A stretch of 61,259 bases of DNA, taken from NCBI GenBank assembly GCA_015067975.1, contig SVLK01000007.1, positions 1 to 61,259 on the forward strand. Reading direction: 5' to 3'. The notes under the pieces are model-generated. The model did not search any database. It saw only the letters and a list, made by a program, of their open reading frames with translations, and was not told the DNA's origin. Shown in pieces: positions 16,766 through 25,650 of this stretch (the first letter of the stretch is position 1; the number at the start of each line of letters is the position of its first letter). The stretch is from Oscillospiraceae bacterium (GTDB lineage Bacteria; Bacillota; Clostridia; Oscillospirales; Oscillospiraceae). Position numbers and translations under genes: made by a program.

Positions 16766-17956
16766 TTACTTTTGCTGCGCGCGCAGAAAATCTCTGGCCC
16801 GCAGCGTATCCTCATGGACCGGGTTGCCCCAGCCCTGCATTTCTTCCACTGTCATCTCCAGACCCAGCAGCAAGCCGCGGTCCAGATCTTCATATACCAC
16901 GCGGCGCAATTCCTCCACGCCGGGGAAATCGCGGGTCGGCTCAATATAATCGGCCAGATAGATCACCTTTTCCAACGTGGTCATGTCCGCCTTGCCGGTA
17001 GTATGCCAGCGGATGGCTTCATACACCGCGTCATTGACACCGAACACATGACGGGCAATCTCGGCACCGGTCAGCGCGTGCTGCAGCTTCAGCGCCCAGC
17101 GCTGCATGTCATCCAGCACCACACCGTAGCGCTCACACAGCTGCAACTGTTCGTCAATGTTCAGCTTCTTGGTGCAGTCGTGCAGCAGTGCCGCCGTGCG
17201 GGTGTCCTGCTCATCAGCACCATAGCGGCGGGCAAGACGCAGCGCCTCCTGCTCCGTACCCAGTACATGGGGCATGCGCTTTGGTTTGAGATAGCTCAGC
17301 GCCACGCAGCGCAGCTCTTCCTCGCTCAAGTGCTTCAAATCTGCCTTTGTGCCGTAGAGTCCGCAGCGCAGGATGTAGCCGTATACCGCCGGAGTCAGAA
17401 ACTCCTCACCCCCGCCACGAGGCAGCGCACTACGCACCTGTGTGCTGGATACCTCGATCACATGGGGGTTGCGCATGGTCACCACACGGGCGCCGTACTG
17501 CCGCTGCAGATACTCCTTCTGCGCTGCAAATTCCGCGTCCTCACCCTCTTCGGTGCGGCTGAATGCGCCGATATTGGCCAAGTTCATGATCACTTCCGGC
17601 TCATGCCATGTGTGCAGCGAAAGGAACATATCCGTGCCCATCAGCAGCCACAGCTCGTCGTCGGGATACTGCTCACGCAGCAACCGCAGCGTGTCGCTGG
17701 TATAGCTTTTCCCTTCCCGGCGCAGCTCGATGTCCAGCACGTCCGCCTTGCAGGCAAGATCTGCCGTGGCCAGCACCGTCATCTCCAGACGGTCCTGCGC
17801 CGAGGCACTGTCAGCGCTTAGAATCTTGTGGGGCGGCACGCTGGCAGGGATCAGCAGCACACGGTCCAAGCCCAGCTGCTGTGCCGCCGATTGCACCGCC
17901 GTCAGATGACCGCGGTGGATGGGGTTAAACGAGCCGCCGTAAATGCCGATTTTCAT
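16766..17956 (-). CDS. nadD-yqeK: fused nicotinate-nucleotide adenylyltransferase / YqeK HD-domain hydrolase
   Basis: A 396-residue fusion. Residues 1-195 are NadD, which adenylates nicotinate mononucleotide to deamido-NAD: GGSFNPIHRGH (8-18) binds the nucleotide and SSTQVRS (about 169-175) is the ISSTxxR motif. Residues about 205-396 are a YqeK-type HD domain (RRYGADEQDTRTAALLHDCTKKL, then a downstream H...D), a family known to hydrolyse diadenosine tetraphosphate. In many Firmicutes these are adjacent separate genes. The gene follows yhbY almost directly. Confidence 0.93.
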   Translation of the reverse strand: MKIGIYGGSFNPIHRGHLTAVQSAAQQLGLDRVLLIPASVPPHKILSADSASAQDRLEMTVLATADLACKADVLDIELRREGKSYTSDTLRLLREQYPDDELWLLMGTDMFLSLHTWHEPEVIMNLANIGAFSRTEEGEDAEFAAQKEYLQRQYGARVVTMRNPHVIEVSSTQVRSALPRGGGEEFLTPAVYGYILRCGLYGTKADLKHLSEEELRCVALSYLKPKRMPHVLGTEQEALRLARRYGADEQDTRTAALLHDCTKKLNIDEQLQLCERYGVVLDDMQRWALKLQHALTGAEIARHVFGVNDAVYEAIRWHTTGKADMTTLEKVIYLADYIEPTRDFPGVEELRRVVYEDLDRGLLLGLEMTVEEMQGWGNPVHEDTLRARDFLRAQQK

Positions 17957-17957
17957 C

Positions 17958-18281
17958 TCAGATACTCTTTTTCTTGTCGCGCACCAACTCGATCTTGCGC
18001 TTGGCCTTATCGTGCTGCATGCGGTAGAGCACGAACTTACTGCCGATCACCTGCACCACTTCGCTGCGGGTGGGAATCTTCAGCTCCTCGGCGGCCTCCC
18101 GGGCCGTATACATGGAGTTTTCCAGCACGCGACCCTTCACCAGCTCGCGGGCCTCCAGCGCATCGTCCACCTGCTTGATCAGGTTCTCGCTGATGCCGTC
18201 CTTACCAATGTGGATAATGGTATCTTCCGTTGCTGCGATGCCGCGCAGCTGCGCTCTTTGCTTACTTGTCAGTTCCATCAT
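17958..18281 (-). CDS. yhbY: YhbY-family RNA-binding protein (CRM domain)
   Basis: A 107-residue single CRM-domain protein associated with the pre-50S ribosome. MELTSKQRAQLRGIA opens the domain and GKDGISENLIKQVDDALEARELVKGRV carries the GxxG-like RNA-binding loop. Two adjacent ATGs (18281, 18278) follow the rdgB stop by two bases; the first has better spacing to GAGA. It is tightly packed between rdgB and nadD-yqeK. Confidence 0.93.
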   Translation of the reverse strand: MMELTSKQRAQLRGIAATEDTIIHIGKDGISENLIKQVDDALEARELVKGRVLENSMYTAREAAEELKIPTRSEVVQVIGSKFVLYRMQHDKAKRKIELVRDKKKSI

Positions 18282-18283
18282 TC

Positions 18284-18874
18284 TCAATTCTCTTTCAAAT
18301 ATTCTCTCAGTTTCACCGCGAATGCACGCAGTGCCACGCCGCGGTGGGAAATTTCGTTCTTTTCATCGGCCGTCAGTTGGGAAAAAGTCTTGCGCAGCTG
18401 GGGCACAAAGAAGATGGGGTCATAGCCAAAGCCGCCCTCGCCGGCCGGAGCGTAGGCGATGGTGCCAAAGCAGTCACCCTCGGCCTGCAGCACGTCCCCG
18501 TTGGGGAAGCAGCAGACGATATCGGTGTGGAAATGAGCAGCACGGTTGGTTGCACCGCGCAGATTCTCCAGCAGCAGGCGGTAGCGTGCCTCATCGCTGT
18601 CCAATCCGCCGTAACGGGCGGAATACACGCCGGGAGCGCCGTTCAGCCAGTCCACGCACAGACCGGAGTCATCGGCGATGGCGGGCAGGCCGCTGGCTTC
18701 CATGACGGCTTTGGCCTTGAGCATGGAGTTCTCAGCAAAGGTGGTGCCGGTTTCTTCCACATCCACATTAATACCCAGTTCAGACTGCAGGACAACTTCC
18801 ACGCCCAGATCAGCCAGAATCTTCTGCATTTCCTTCAGTTTTCCCTTGTTCTGGGATGCCAGTACCAGTTTCAT
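18284..18874 (-). CDS. rdgB: XTP/dITP diphosphatase
   Basis: A 196-residue RdgB/HAM1 enzyme that removes non-canonical purine nucleoside triphosphates (ITP, dITP, XTP) from the pool. The N-terminal SQNKGKLKEM, the catalytic FAENSMLKAKA...AIADDSGLCVDWLNGAPGVYSARY and GFGYDPIFF motifs are all present. The start at 18874 has GGGAGG upstream. It follows rph by 17 bases, the common Firmicutes rph-rdgB arrangement. Confidence 0.96.
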   Translation of the reverse strand: MKLVLASQNKGKLKEMQKILADLGVEVVLQSELGINVDVEETGTTFAENSMLKAKAVMEASGLPAIADDSGLCVDWLNGAPGVYSARYGGLDSDEARYRLLLENLRGATNRAAHFHTDIVCCFPNGDVLQAEGDCFGTIAYAPAGEGGFGYDPIFFVPQLRKTFSQLTADEKNEISHRGVALRAFAVKLREYLKEN

Positions 18875-18891
18875 TCTCTCAAACCTCCCAC

Positions 18892-19617
18892 TCAGCGAAA
18901 CAAATCGCCCAGAATCTCTTTTTCCTTGCGGATCAGCTCGCGGTTGCCCTTGGCGCACAGCTCCAGCAGTTCCTGCTGCTCGCGGGCAGTGAAGGCGCGG
19001 CCTTCGCCGGTGCCCTGCAGCTCGATGATCTCACCCAGCTCGTTCATGACGCAGTTAAGATCCACCTGTGCGCGGCTGTCCTCACTGTACTGCAGGTCCA
19101 GCAGCGCCTCGTCATCCACGATACCGGCAGAGATACCGGCCACATAGTGTTTGATGGGGGTACGGCCCAGCCAGCCCTCCTCCACCAAACGGCGGCAGGC
19201 CAGCGCCATGGCGATAAAACCGCCGGTGACCGAGGCGGTACGGGTACCGCCGTCGCCCTGCAGCACATCGCAGTCGATGGTGATGGTGCGCTCGCCCAGC
19301 AGCTCCATATCGATGGCAGCACGCAGGCTCCGGCCAATCAAACGCTGGATCTCGGCGCTGCGGCCGGACAGCTTCAGCTTGTCCACATCGCGGCGGCTGC
19401 GCTGGCGGTTGGCACGGGGCAGCATGGAGTACTCCGCCGTGACCCAGCCGCAGCCGGGCTTCACATGGGGCGGTACACGATCTTCTACCGAGGCATTGCA
19501 CAGCACCACGGTGTCGCCGCAGCGGATCAGCACGCTGCCCTCGGCAAACTTGATAAAATCGGTGGTAATGCTTACTTCACGAAGTTCATTGAATTTTCTT
19601 CCGTCAGCTCTGTTCAT
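18892..19617 (-). CDS. rph: ribonuclease PH
   Basis: A 241-residue 3'-5' phosphorolytic exoribonuclease that trims tRNA precursors. NRADGRKFNELR opens the protein, and GWVTAEYSMLPRANRQRSRRD and TIDCDVLQGDGGTRTASVTG are the RNA- and phosphate-binding signatures. The start at 19617 has AAAGGAG upstream. Its 5' flank is occupied by the four-hairpin repeat (19646-19805), so translation or transcript stability of rph could be influenced by it. Confidence 0.96.
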   Translation of the reverse strand: MNRADGRKFNELREVSITTDFIKFAEGSVLIRCGDTVVLCNASVEDRVPPHVKPGCGWVTAEYSMLPRANRQRSRRDVDKLKLSGRSAEIQRLIGRSLRAAIDMELLGERTITIDCDVLQGDGGTRTASVTGGFIAMALACRRLVEEGWLGRTPIKHYVAGISAGIVDDEALLDLQYSEDSRAQVDLNCVMNELGEIIELQGTGEGRAFTAREQQELLELCAKGNRELIRKEKEILGDLFR

Positions 19618-19645
19618 AGCACAAGTCTCCTTTTCATTGCATAGC

Positions 19646-19805
19646 AATCTCACAGAGTTCGCCGTGCAAACGGCGAAGAAAATCGAATTCATTTTTTCTA
19701 CCGACATGTGCGGGAGAAAAAATACTTCTCAGCTTGCAAACGTGCGAGCACAGCGAGTGCGCTGCAGCAAGCTGCATTTTTGCTGAAAAACGGTGTTTTT
19801 CAGCA
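19646..19805 (-). repeat. four-hairpin intergenic element, copy 1
   Basis: Read on the minus strand, four hairpins follow one another between the ftsY stop and rph. A is an 11-bp stem, 19781-19805. B is CAGCTTG/CAAGCTG, 19730-19774. C is a T6-to-A6 closed stem with a CACATGT loop, 19692-19722. D is TTCGCCG/CGGCGAA, 19658-19677. The segments between and inside the stems match the second copy at 55395-55553 closely, while stem bases differ in compensated pairs. Confidence 0.85.
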
Positions 19806-19811
19806 GGGGCG

Positions 19812-20681
19812 TTAAATCATCGCCTCAAGGAATTCCTGTGCGCTGAAAGGCTGCAGGTCATCGATACCCTCGCCCAGACCCACAAACTTCACCGGCACCT
19901 GCAGTTCCTGCGCAATGGCGATAACGATGCCGCCCTTGGCAGTGCCGTCCAGCTTGGTGAGGATGATACCGGTCAAGCCGGCAGTCTCCTTGAACTGGCG
20001 GGCCTGAATGAGGCCGTTCTGGCCGGTGGTGGCGTCCAGCACCAACAGCGTCTCCTTATCGGCATTGGGTGCTTCGCGCTCGATGATCTTGCGCATCTTA
20101 GCCAGTTCATTCATCAGATTCTGCTTATTATGCAGGCGTCCGGCCGTATCGCACAGCACCACATCGGTGCCTCTCGCCTTGGCGGCCTGCAGACCGTCGA
20201 ACAGCACGGCACCGGGATCGGCGCCCTCGTGCTGGCGCACGATGTCCACACCGGCGCGGCCTGCCCAGATCTCCAGCTGGTCGGCAGCGGCAGCGCGGAA
20301 GGTATCTCCGGCGCAAAAGAGCACCTTTTTACCCTCGTTCTTCAGCCGGTTGCCCAACTTGCCGATGGAGGTGGTCTTGCCCACGCCGTTAACACCGATG
20401 ATCAGCGCCACGCTGGGCTTGGTGTGCAGCTGCAAAGCGGTATCACCCACGTTCAGCTTTTCAGCCAGAATATCGCGCAGCGCCTGCTTCACCTGCTCGG
20501 CGCCCAGCAACTTATCGGTATAGGCGCGCTTACGCAGCTGTTCCACCGCGTCCACGGCCACTTCCATGCCCACATCGGCAAGGATCAGGTTTTCTTCCAG
20601 CTGCTCGTAAAACTCCTCGCCCAGTTCCTCGAAGGACATAGGGGCAAACCATGCTTTTTTGAATTTACTAAAGAGTCCCAT
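19812..20681 (-). CDS. ftsY: signal recognition particle receptor FtsY
   Basis: A 289-residue SRP GTPase that docks ribosome-SRP complexes at the membrane. A short amphipathic N-terminus ([12 protein letters not shown]) leads into the N domain. The G domain shows [14 protein letters not shown] (G1), DTFRAAA (G2), DTAGR (G3), [10 protein letters not shown] (G4) and the closing [13 protein letters not shown]. It lacks the long acidic A domain, as usual in Firmicutes. AGGAGG precedes 20681, and it follows smc by 14 bases. Confidence 0.97.
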   Translation of the reverse strand: MGLFSKFKKAWFAPMSFEELGEEFYEQLEENLILADVGMEVAVDAVEQLRKRAYTDKLLGAEQVKQALRDILAEKLNVGDTALQLHTKPSVALIIGVNGVGKTTSIGKLGNRLKNEGKKVLFCAGDTFRAAAADQLEIWAGRAGVDIVRQHEGADPGAVLFDGLQAAKARGTDVVLCDTAGRLHNKQNLMNELAKMRKIIEREAPNADKETLLVLDATTGQNGLIQARQFKETAGLTGIILTKLDGTAKGGIVIAIAQELQVPVKFVGLGEGIDDLQPFSAQEFLEAMI

Positions 20682-20695
20682 CACGGTTCCTCCTG

Positions 20696-23600
20696 TCAAT
20701 TTTTGATCTTCAGTTCCTTGGCCATATCGTTGAGATTGATGGTCAGGATCCGGCTGACACCGCGCTCCTGCATGGTGACGCCGTAGAGCACATCCGCTTC
20801 TTCCATGGTGCCGCGGCGGTGGGTAATGACGATAAACTGGGTCTTACCGGCAATGCGGCGCATGTAGCGGGCATAGCGCACCACATTGGCCTCGTCCAGC
20901 GCCGCCTCGATCTCGTCCATGACGCAGAAAGGCGTGGGGTGTACTTTCAAAATGGCAAAATAGAGGGCGATGGCCACGAAAGCCTTTTCGCCGCCGGAGA
21001 GCAGCGTGATGGTCTTGAGCTGTTTTCCGGGGGGCTGCACCTTGATCTCGATGCCGCAGCCGAGAATATCATTCTCGTCCTCCAGCTCCAGGCGGGCCTG
21101 ACCGCCGCCGAACAGCTCCAAAAATGTCTCCTGGAAGCTCTCGTTGAGCAGTTTGAACTGCTCGGCGAAGATCTCCGTCATCTGTGCGGTGATCTGGTCG
21201 ATGATGCCGTTCAGCTCCTCCTTGGCCTTTTCCACGTCGGTACGCTGCTCGGAGAGATAGGTATAGCGGCTGTTGACGCGATCAAACTCGTTGATAGCGC
21301 CAATGTTGGGTGTACCCAAGCCCTTGATCTCGCGGTTCAGCTCGGCAATGCGGCGCGTGGCTTTAGGCACACTCTCCAGTTCCATGCGCTGCTCCATGGC
21401 GTCGCTGTGGCTCAGCTCATAGCGCTCCCACAGCTTATCGAGGATGGCTTTCTCCTCCAATGCGCCGGCGCTGAGCTTCTGCTCCAGGCGGCCCACTTCC
21501 CGCTCGGTGTGCAGCAGTTCGTCGTTGCACTCCTGAATCTTCTGATTCTGTGCGGTGCGCTGGGCCTCCAGCGCCATTTTCGCCTCGCCCAAAGCGCGCA
21601 GCTGCTCGCGCAGCGATTCGCTTCTAGCGCGCAGACCGGCCAGTTCGCTCTGGCGCTGTGCCATTTCCGAGCGTGCCGCTTCGTTGTCGCGGCGGAAGCT
21701 CTCGGCCAGCTCTTCGCGGCTGCGGCTGTCGGCCAGCATGTCCGCTTGCAGTGCCTTGAGATCCTCACCGTTCTTCACAGAGGCATCCCGCTCTGCCTGC
21801 AGCGCCGCCTTCTGCTCGCGCTTTTCGGCAATGGCAGCACTCAGCCGGTCGGTTTCGGCCTGCAGATTGCTCTGTCCGGCCTGCTGCGCCTCGGCTTCAG
21901 CCTGCAGCGCTGCTGCCGCCTGCTCGTGGGCGGCGATCTTCTCCTGCGCCGCTTTCATCTTCTGCGCATCGGCAGCGGTACGGGCGGCGAGATTCTCCAG
22001 TTCCTGCTCCATAGCCTCGCAGCTGAGGGACAGGTTCTCGGTCAAAATATCGTAATGATTCTGCTTACCCTCCAGCATCAGCACATCGTCCTCTGCCTTG
22101 CGCTGCTGCTCGCGGGCCACATCCAGCTCGTACTGTGCTTTCTGCAGCTCCCGCTCCAGCTCGCCGGCACGCGCGGCAGCCTCGCTCAGCTGGGCGCGCA
22201 GGATTTCCTGCTGGGCGCGCATATGCTTCAGCTCATTGGCACGGGACAGGATATTGGTGCTGCGGTTGACGCTGCCGCCGGTCATACTGCCGCCGCGGTT
22301 GATCACCTGACCGTCCAGCGTGACAATGCGGAAGCGGTTTTGATATTTACGGGCGATGGCAATGCCGCAGTCCAGATCCTCCACCACTACGGTGCGGCCC
22401 AGCAGATTGCGGAAAATGCCCTCGTACTTCTTCTCATAGCGGATCAGCTCCGAGGCGATGCCCACAAAGCCGTACTCATCGTCCACACCCTTTTCCCGCA
22501 GTTCTTCACCGCGGATGGTGGTCAGCGGCAGGAAGGTGGCACGGCCTCCATCGCGCTGCTTCAGATAAACCATGGCGCTCTTGGCGTCCTCTTCCCGATC
22601 CACCACGATGTTCTGCAAGCCGCCGCCCAGCGCTGTTTCCACAGCTACGGTATAGCGCTCTTCCATGGTCAGCAGGCTGGCCACAGGACCGTGGATGCCG
22701 CGCAGTGCATTCTTTTGCGCCGATTGCATCACCGTCTTGACAGCCTTGGAGAAACCCTCATACTCCTTCTCCATCGCGCTGTACATGTGGATCTTGCTGC
22801 TGAGATTATTCTCCTCCATGGTCAGCTGCAGCTTCTTCTGGGCAGCTTCCTCCGCGCGGCGGCGGCGACCGTCCATCTTCAGACTGTGACCGGAGATGAT
22901 ATTGCTGACCGCCTGCGCCTCTTCCCGGGCGGCATTCAGTGCTTTGCGGTTTTCCTTGGATTCTTTCTCGCTCCCGGCCAGTTTTTCACGGGCCGCAGCC
23001 AGTTCGCTCTCCACTGCGGTACGGCGCTCCGCCACTTCGCGGACGGAGGCATTCAGCGCAGACAGCTCCGCCTTTGTGTCGGCGGCAGCGGCGATCTCCA
23101 GCGCCTGCTTGGCACGCAGCACTTCCGATTCGCGCTCCACGCTGCCGGCGTTCTCGGCGATGGTGCGCATCTCCTGCAGCAGGGCATCCACTTCCCCATC
23201 CAGCTGACGGGTCCTATCGTCGATCTCGGCAACACGCTGCGCTGCAGCATCGATCTGGCTTTGCAGATTCTCGGTACGCTGCTGGCTATCGGCCATCTCG
23301 CGATCCAGTCGCTGCAGAGATTCGGCATTGTGCTCCATGCCGGTTTTCAGCACAGCGATAGCGGAGTCCAGCTCGGCGCTTTGGCTTTCCAGTCCACTCA
23401 GCTGTTCGCGCAGTGCCTCGGCGTCCAGATCCTTTTGGCGCACCTGCTCGCCGCACTGCTCGGCAGCGGCGTACACAGCATCCAGCGCGGCCTGCGCCCG
23501 ATCCTTATCCTCCTGCGCCGTCTTGAAATCGCTCTGCAGTTTGAAAGAGGCGGTTTTGATATTCTGCAGCTGCTCCAGCCACACACTGATCTCCAACACG

Positions 23601-24268
23601 CGCAGTTCATCGCGCAAAATCAGGTATTTCTTAGCCGTTTCTGCCTGTGCGCGCAGCGGCTCCACCTGCAGCTCCAGCTCAGCGATCTTATCGTTGATAC
23701 GCACCAGATTCTCCTCGGTGCGCGCCAGCTTGCGCTCGGACTCCTCCTTGCGGTGGCGGAACTTGGAAATACCCGCCGCCTCTTCAAAGATCTCGCGGCG
23801 CTCACCGCTCTTAACGGACAAAATCTCGTCGATCTTACCCTGACCGATGATGGAATAACCCTCACGGCCCATGCCGGTATCCATGAACAGTTCATTCACG
23901 TCCTTGAGGCGCACGGACTGCTTATTGATGTAATATTCCGACTCACCGCTGCGGTAATAGCGGCGGGTCACTGCCACTTCCGCCTCGTCGCGGTTGAAGA
24001 TATGTTCGGTATTGTCGATCACCAGCGTGACCTGGGCAAAGCCCATCTGGTTGCGCTTTTCGGTACCACCGAAAATCACGTCCTCCATCTTGGCGCCGCG
24101 GAGCTGGCGGCTGTTCTGCTCGCCCATGACCCAGCGGATGGCATCGGAGATGTTGGACTTACCGCTGCCGTTGGGGCCAACGATGGCGGTAATATCTTCG
24201 CCGAAATTCAGGACTGTCTTCTCAGGAAAGCTTTTGAATCCCTGAATTTCCACAGATTTCAGGTACAT
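20696..24268 (-). CDS. smc: chromosome segregation protein SMC
   Basis: A 1190-residue condensin ATPase. The N-terminal head has Walker A GPNGSGKSN (32-40) and the QNSRQLRGAKMEDVIFGGT loop. Two long coiled coils flank a hinge (about 500-660, GSMTGGS). The C-terminal head has the signature LSGGEKAFVAIAL and Walker B FCVMDEIEAALDEANV. GAGGTG precedes the ATG, with a consensus promoter 40 bases upstream. The smc-ftsY order is conserved in Firmicutes; ScpA and ScpB are not in the window. Confidence 0.98.
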   Translation of the reverse strand: MYLKSVEIQGFKSFPEKTVLNFGEDITAIVGPNGSGKSNISDAIRWVMGEQNSRQLRGAKMEDVIFGGTEKRNQMGFAQVTLVIDNTEHIFNRDEAEVAVTRRYYRSGESEYYINKQSVRLKDVNELFMDTGMGREGYSIIGQGKIDEILSVKSGERREIFEEAAGISKFRHRKEESERKLARTEENLVRINDKIAELELQVEPLRAQAETAKKYLILRDELRVLEISVWLEQLQNIKTASFKLQSDFKTAQEDKDRAQAALDAVYAAAEQCGEQVRQKDLDAEALREQLSGLESQSAELDSAIAVLKTGMEHNAESLQRLDREMADSQQRTENLQSQIDAAAQRVAEIDDRTRQLDGEVDALLQEMRTIAENAGSVERESEVLRAKQALEIAAAADTKAELSALNASVREVAERRTAVESELAAAREKLAGSEKESKENRKALNAAREEAQAVSNIISGHSLKMDGRRRRAEEAAQKKLQLTMEENNLSSKIHMYSAMEKEYEGFSKAVKTVMQSAQKNALRGIHGPVASLLTMEERYTVAVETALGGGLQNIVVDREEDAKSAMVYLKQRDGGRATFLPLTTIRGEELREKGVDDEYGFVGIASELIRYEKKYEGIFRNLLGRTVVVEDLDCGIAIARKYQNRFRIVTLDGQVINRGGSMTGGSVNRSTNILSRANELKHMRAQQEILRAQLSEAAARAGELERELQKAQYELDVAREQQRKAEDDVLMLEGKQNHYDILTENLSLSCEAMEQELENLAARTAADAQKMKAAQEKIAAHEQAAAALQAEAEAQQAGQSNLQAETDRLSAAIAEKREQKAALQAERDASVKNGEDLKALQADMLADSRSREELAESFRRDNEAARSEMAQRQSELAGLRARSESLREQLRALGEAKMALEAQRTAQNQKIQECNDELLHTEREVGRLEQKLSAGALEEKAILDKLWERYELSHSDAMEQRMELESVPKATRRIAELNREIKGLGTPNIGAINEFDRVNSRYTYLSEQRTDVEKAKEELNGIIDQITAQMTEIFAEQFKLLNESFQETFLELFGGGQARLELEDENDILGCGIEIKVQPPGKQLKTITLLSGGEKAFVAIALYFAILKVHPTPFCVMDEIEAALDEANVVRYARYMRRIAGKTQFIVITHRRGTMEEADVLYGVTMQERGVSRILTINLNDMAKELKIKN

Positions 24269-24307
24269 AGATACACCTCGCTCATTATTGCATACTATAA
24301 CTAATTT

Positions 24308-24336
24308 AGTATATCAGCCAAAGTGTGGTTTTTCAA
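24308..24336 (-). promoter_or_regulatory. smc-ftsY promoter
   Basis: On the minus strand TTGAAA (24331-24336) is followed after 17 bases by TATACT (24308-24313), 39 bases before the smc start. Confidence 0.75.
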
Positions 24337-24337
24337 G

Positions 24338-24367
24338 AAAAAAGAACGCCATCAGGCGTTCTTTTTT
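24338..24367 (-). terminator. terminator of the ClpP/TepA-like gene
   Basis: A perfect 13-bp stem (AAAAAAGAACGCC with its complement) is followed by TTTTTTC on the minus strand and overlaps the stop codon of the upstream gene. Confidence 0.85.
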
Positions 24368-25061
24368 ACGCGTTGTCTCCGTCGATCATATCATAGAGCG
24401 CCTGCAGTGCATCGCTGAACGTGCCCACCTGATCCATCAGCCCGATCTCCACCGCCTGTTCACCGTAGACGATGCTGCCCACGTCGTTGGACATATCGCC
24501 GCTGTGGAGCATCAGTTCCCGGAATTTGTCCGCGCTGACATGGGAATGGGACGATACAAAACGGATGATCCGCTCCTGAATGCGGTCAAAATAGTGGTAG
24601 GTCTGGGGTGCGGCGATCATGGTGCCGGACATGCGCACCGGATGGATGGTCATGGACGCCGATGGGGCGATGAACGTCCTGCGCCCCGACACCGCCAGCG
24701 GAATACCGATGGAGTGTCCGCCGCCCAGCACCAGTGTGACGGTGGGTGTGGTCATACCGGCGATCATCTCGGCGATGCCGAGGCCGGCTTCAATATCGCC
24801 GCCCATGGTGTTGAGCAGCAAAATGAGTCCGTCCGCCTCCTCCGATTCCTCCAGTGCGGCCAGCATGGGTAAAATGTGTTCATATTTCGTGGTTTTACAG
24901 TTATTCGGTGCCAGCGTATGACCCTCCACCTGTCCGATGATGGTCAGGCAGTGAATGGTGCCGTGGCTGTTTTTGACCACCGATGTGCCCATCTCTACCA
25001 ACTGCTGCTGCGGTGTATCCTGCCCTTCCGGCGTTTCCTGCGACATGTTTTTCTTTTTCAT
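24366..25061 (-). CDS. ClpP-fold serine protease, TepA/YmfB-like
   Basis: A 231-residue cytoplasmic protein of the ClpP/crotonase fold. The catalytic serine is in GGGHSIG (S117) and the His in MTIHPV (H140). NTMGGDIEAGLGIAEMI forms the oxyanion-side GG region. The YmfB/TepA subgroup, known as translocation-enhancing protein, occurs in Clostridia and bacilli outside the ClpXP system; its in vivo substrate is uncertain. AAGGAGGGG precedes the start at 25061. It is a single-gene unit. Confidence 0.88.
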   Translation of the reverse strand: MKKKNMSQETPEGQDTPQQQLVEMGTSVVKNSHGTIHCLTIIGQVEGHTLAPNNCKTTKYEHILPMLAALEESEEADGLILLLNTMGGDIEAGLGIAEMIAGMTTPTVTLVLGGGHSIGIPLAVSGRRTFIAPSASMTIHPVRMSGTMIAAPQTYHYFDRIQERIIRFVSSHSHVSADKFRELMLHSGDMSNDVGSIVYGEQAVEIGLMDQVGTFSDALQALYDMIDGDNA

Positions 25062-25116
25062 TTTTTGCCCCTCCTTATCTGTGGATAAGTTGTGCAGATA
25101 AAGAGAAAACATGCAC

Positions 25117-25145
25117 TTGTGATGTACATTTTCCTGCGTTATAAT
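25117..25145 (+). promoter_or_regulatory. promoter for the LURP-one-like gene
   Basis: TTGTGA (25117-25122) is followed after 17 bases by TATAAT (25140-25145), 22 bases before the start codon at 25167. Confidence 0.7.
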
Positions 25146-25166
25146 AAAGAAAAGGAGGTGCGCGAT

Positions 25167-25637
25167 ATGAAGCTTTGGTTTAAGCAGCGGTTTTTCAGTT
25201 GGTTTGACAGCTACGACATTTACGATGAAAACGGCAACACGGTTTTCACCGTGGAAGGTCAGTTGGCATGGGGTCACCGTCTGCACATTCTCAACGCCAA
25301 GGGCGAGCATATTGCCACGGTGCAGCAGCGCGTACTGACGTTCCTGCCCAAGTTTGAATTCTATCTGGGCGAGCAGATGGTCGGTACACTGTGCAAGGAG
25401 TTTACCCTCTTCAAACCCGTGTTCTCTCTGGACTGCAACGGCTGGTATGTGGAGGGTGATTTCTTCGAGTGGGATTACTCCATTATGGACGCACAGGGCG
25501 GCGAAGTGGCGCGCATCAGTAAGCAGCTGTTCCAGTGGACGGATACATACAGCATCGATGTGGCCAACGGTATGGACGGCTTGATGGCGCTGATGATCGT
25601 GCTGGCCATCGATGCCGAGAAGTGCTCGCGGGATTAA
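25167..25637 (+). CDS. LURP-one-related (YxjI-type) protein
   Basis: A 156-residue protein of the LURP-one/DUF567 (tubby-like) beta-barrel family. Repeated strands such as YDIYDENGNTVFTVEG, LHILNAKGEHIATVQQ and DYSIMDAQGGEVARI show the characteristic pattern of short hairpins, and a C-terminal hydrophobic helix (MDGLMALMIVLAID) would plug the barrel. Function in bacteria is unknown. AAAGGAGG precedes the ATG. The next gene starts 13 bases after the stop. Confidence 0.85.
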   Translation: MKLWFKQRFFSWFDSYDIYDENGNTVFTVEGQLAWGHRLHILNAKGEHIATVQQRVLTFLPKFEFYLGEQMVGTLCKEFTLFKPVFSLDCNGWYVEGDFFEWDYSIMDAQGGEVARISKQLFQWTDTYSIDVANGMDGLMALMIVLAIDAEKCSRD

Positions 25638-25650
25638 GAGGAGAAAGACA

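Noticed and set aside
20819-24304. A 1161-codon open frame antisense to smc
   Set aside because: It mirrors the codon structure of smc, has no ribosome binding site and encodes a Leu/His/Gln-rich product typical of antisense frames in GC-rich genes.
25080-25088. A perfect DnaA-box sequence (TTATCCACA on the minus strand)
   Set aside because: It is a single box beside a transcription start with no cluster, AT-rich unwinding region or dnaA/dnaN genes, so no origin is claimed.
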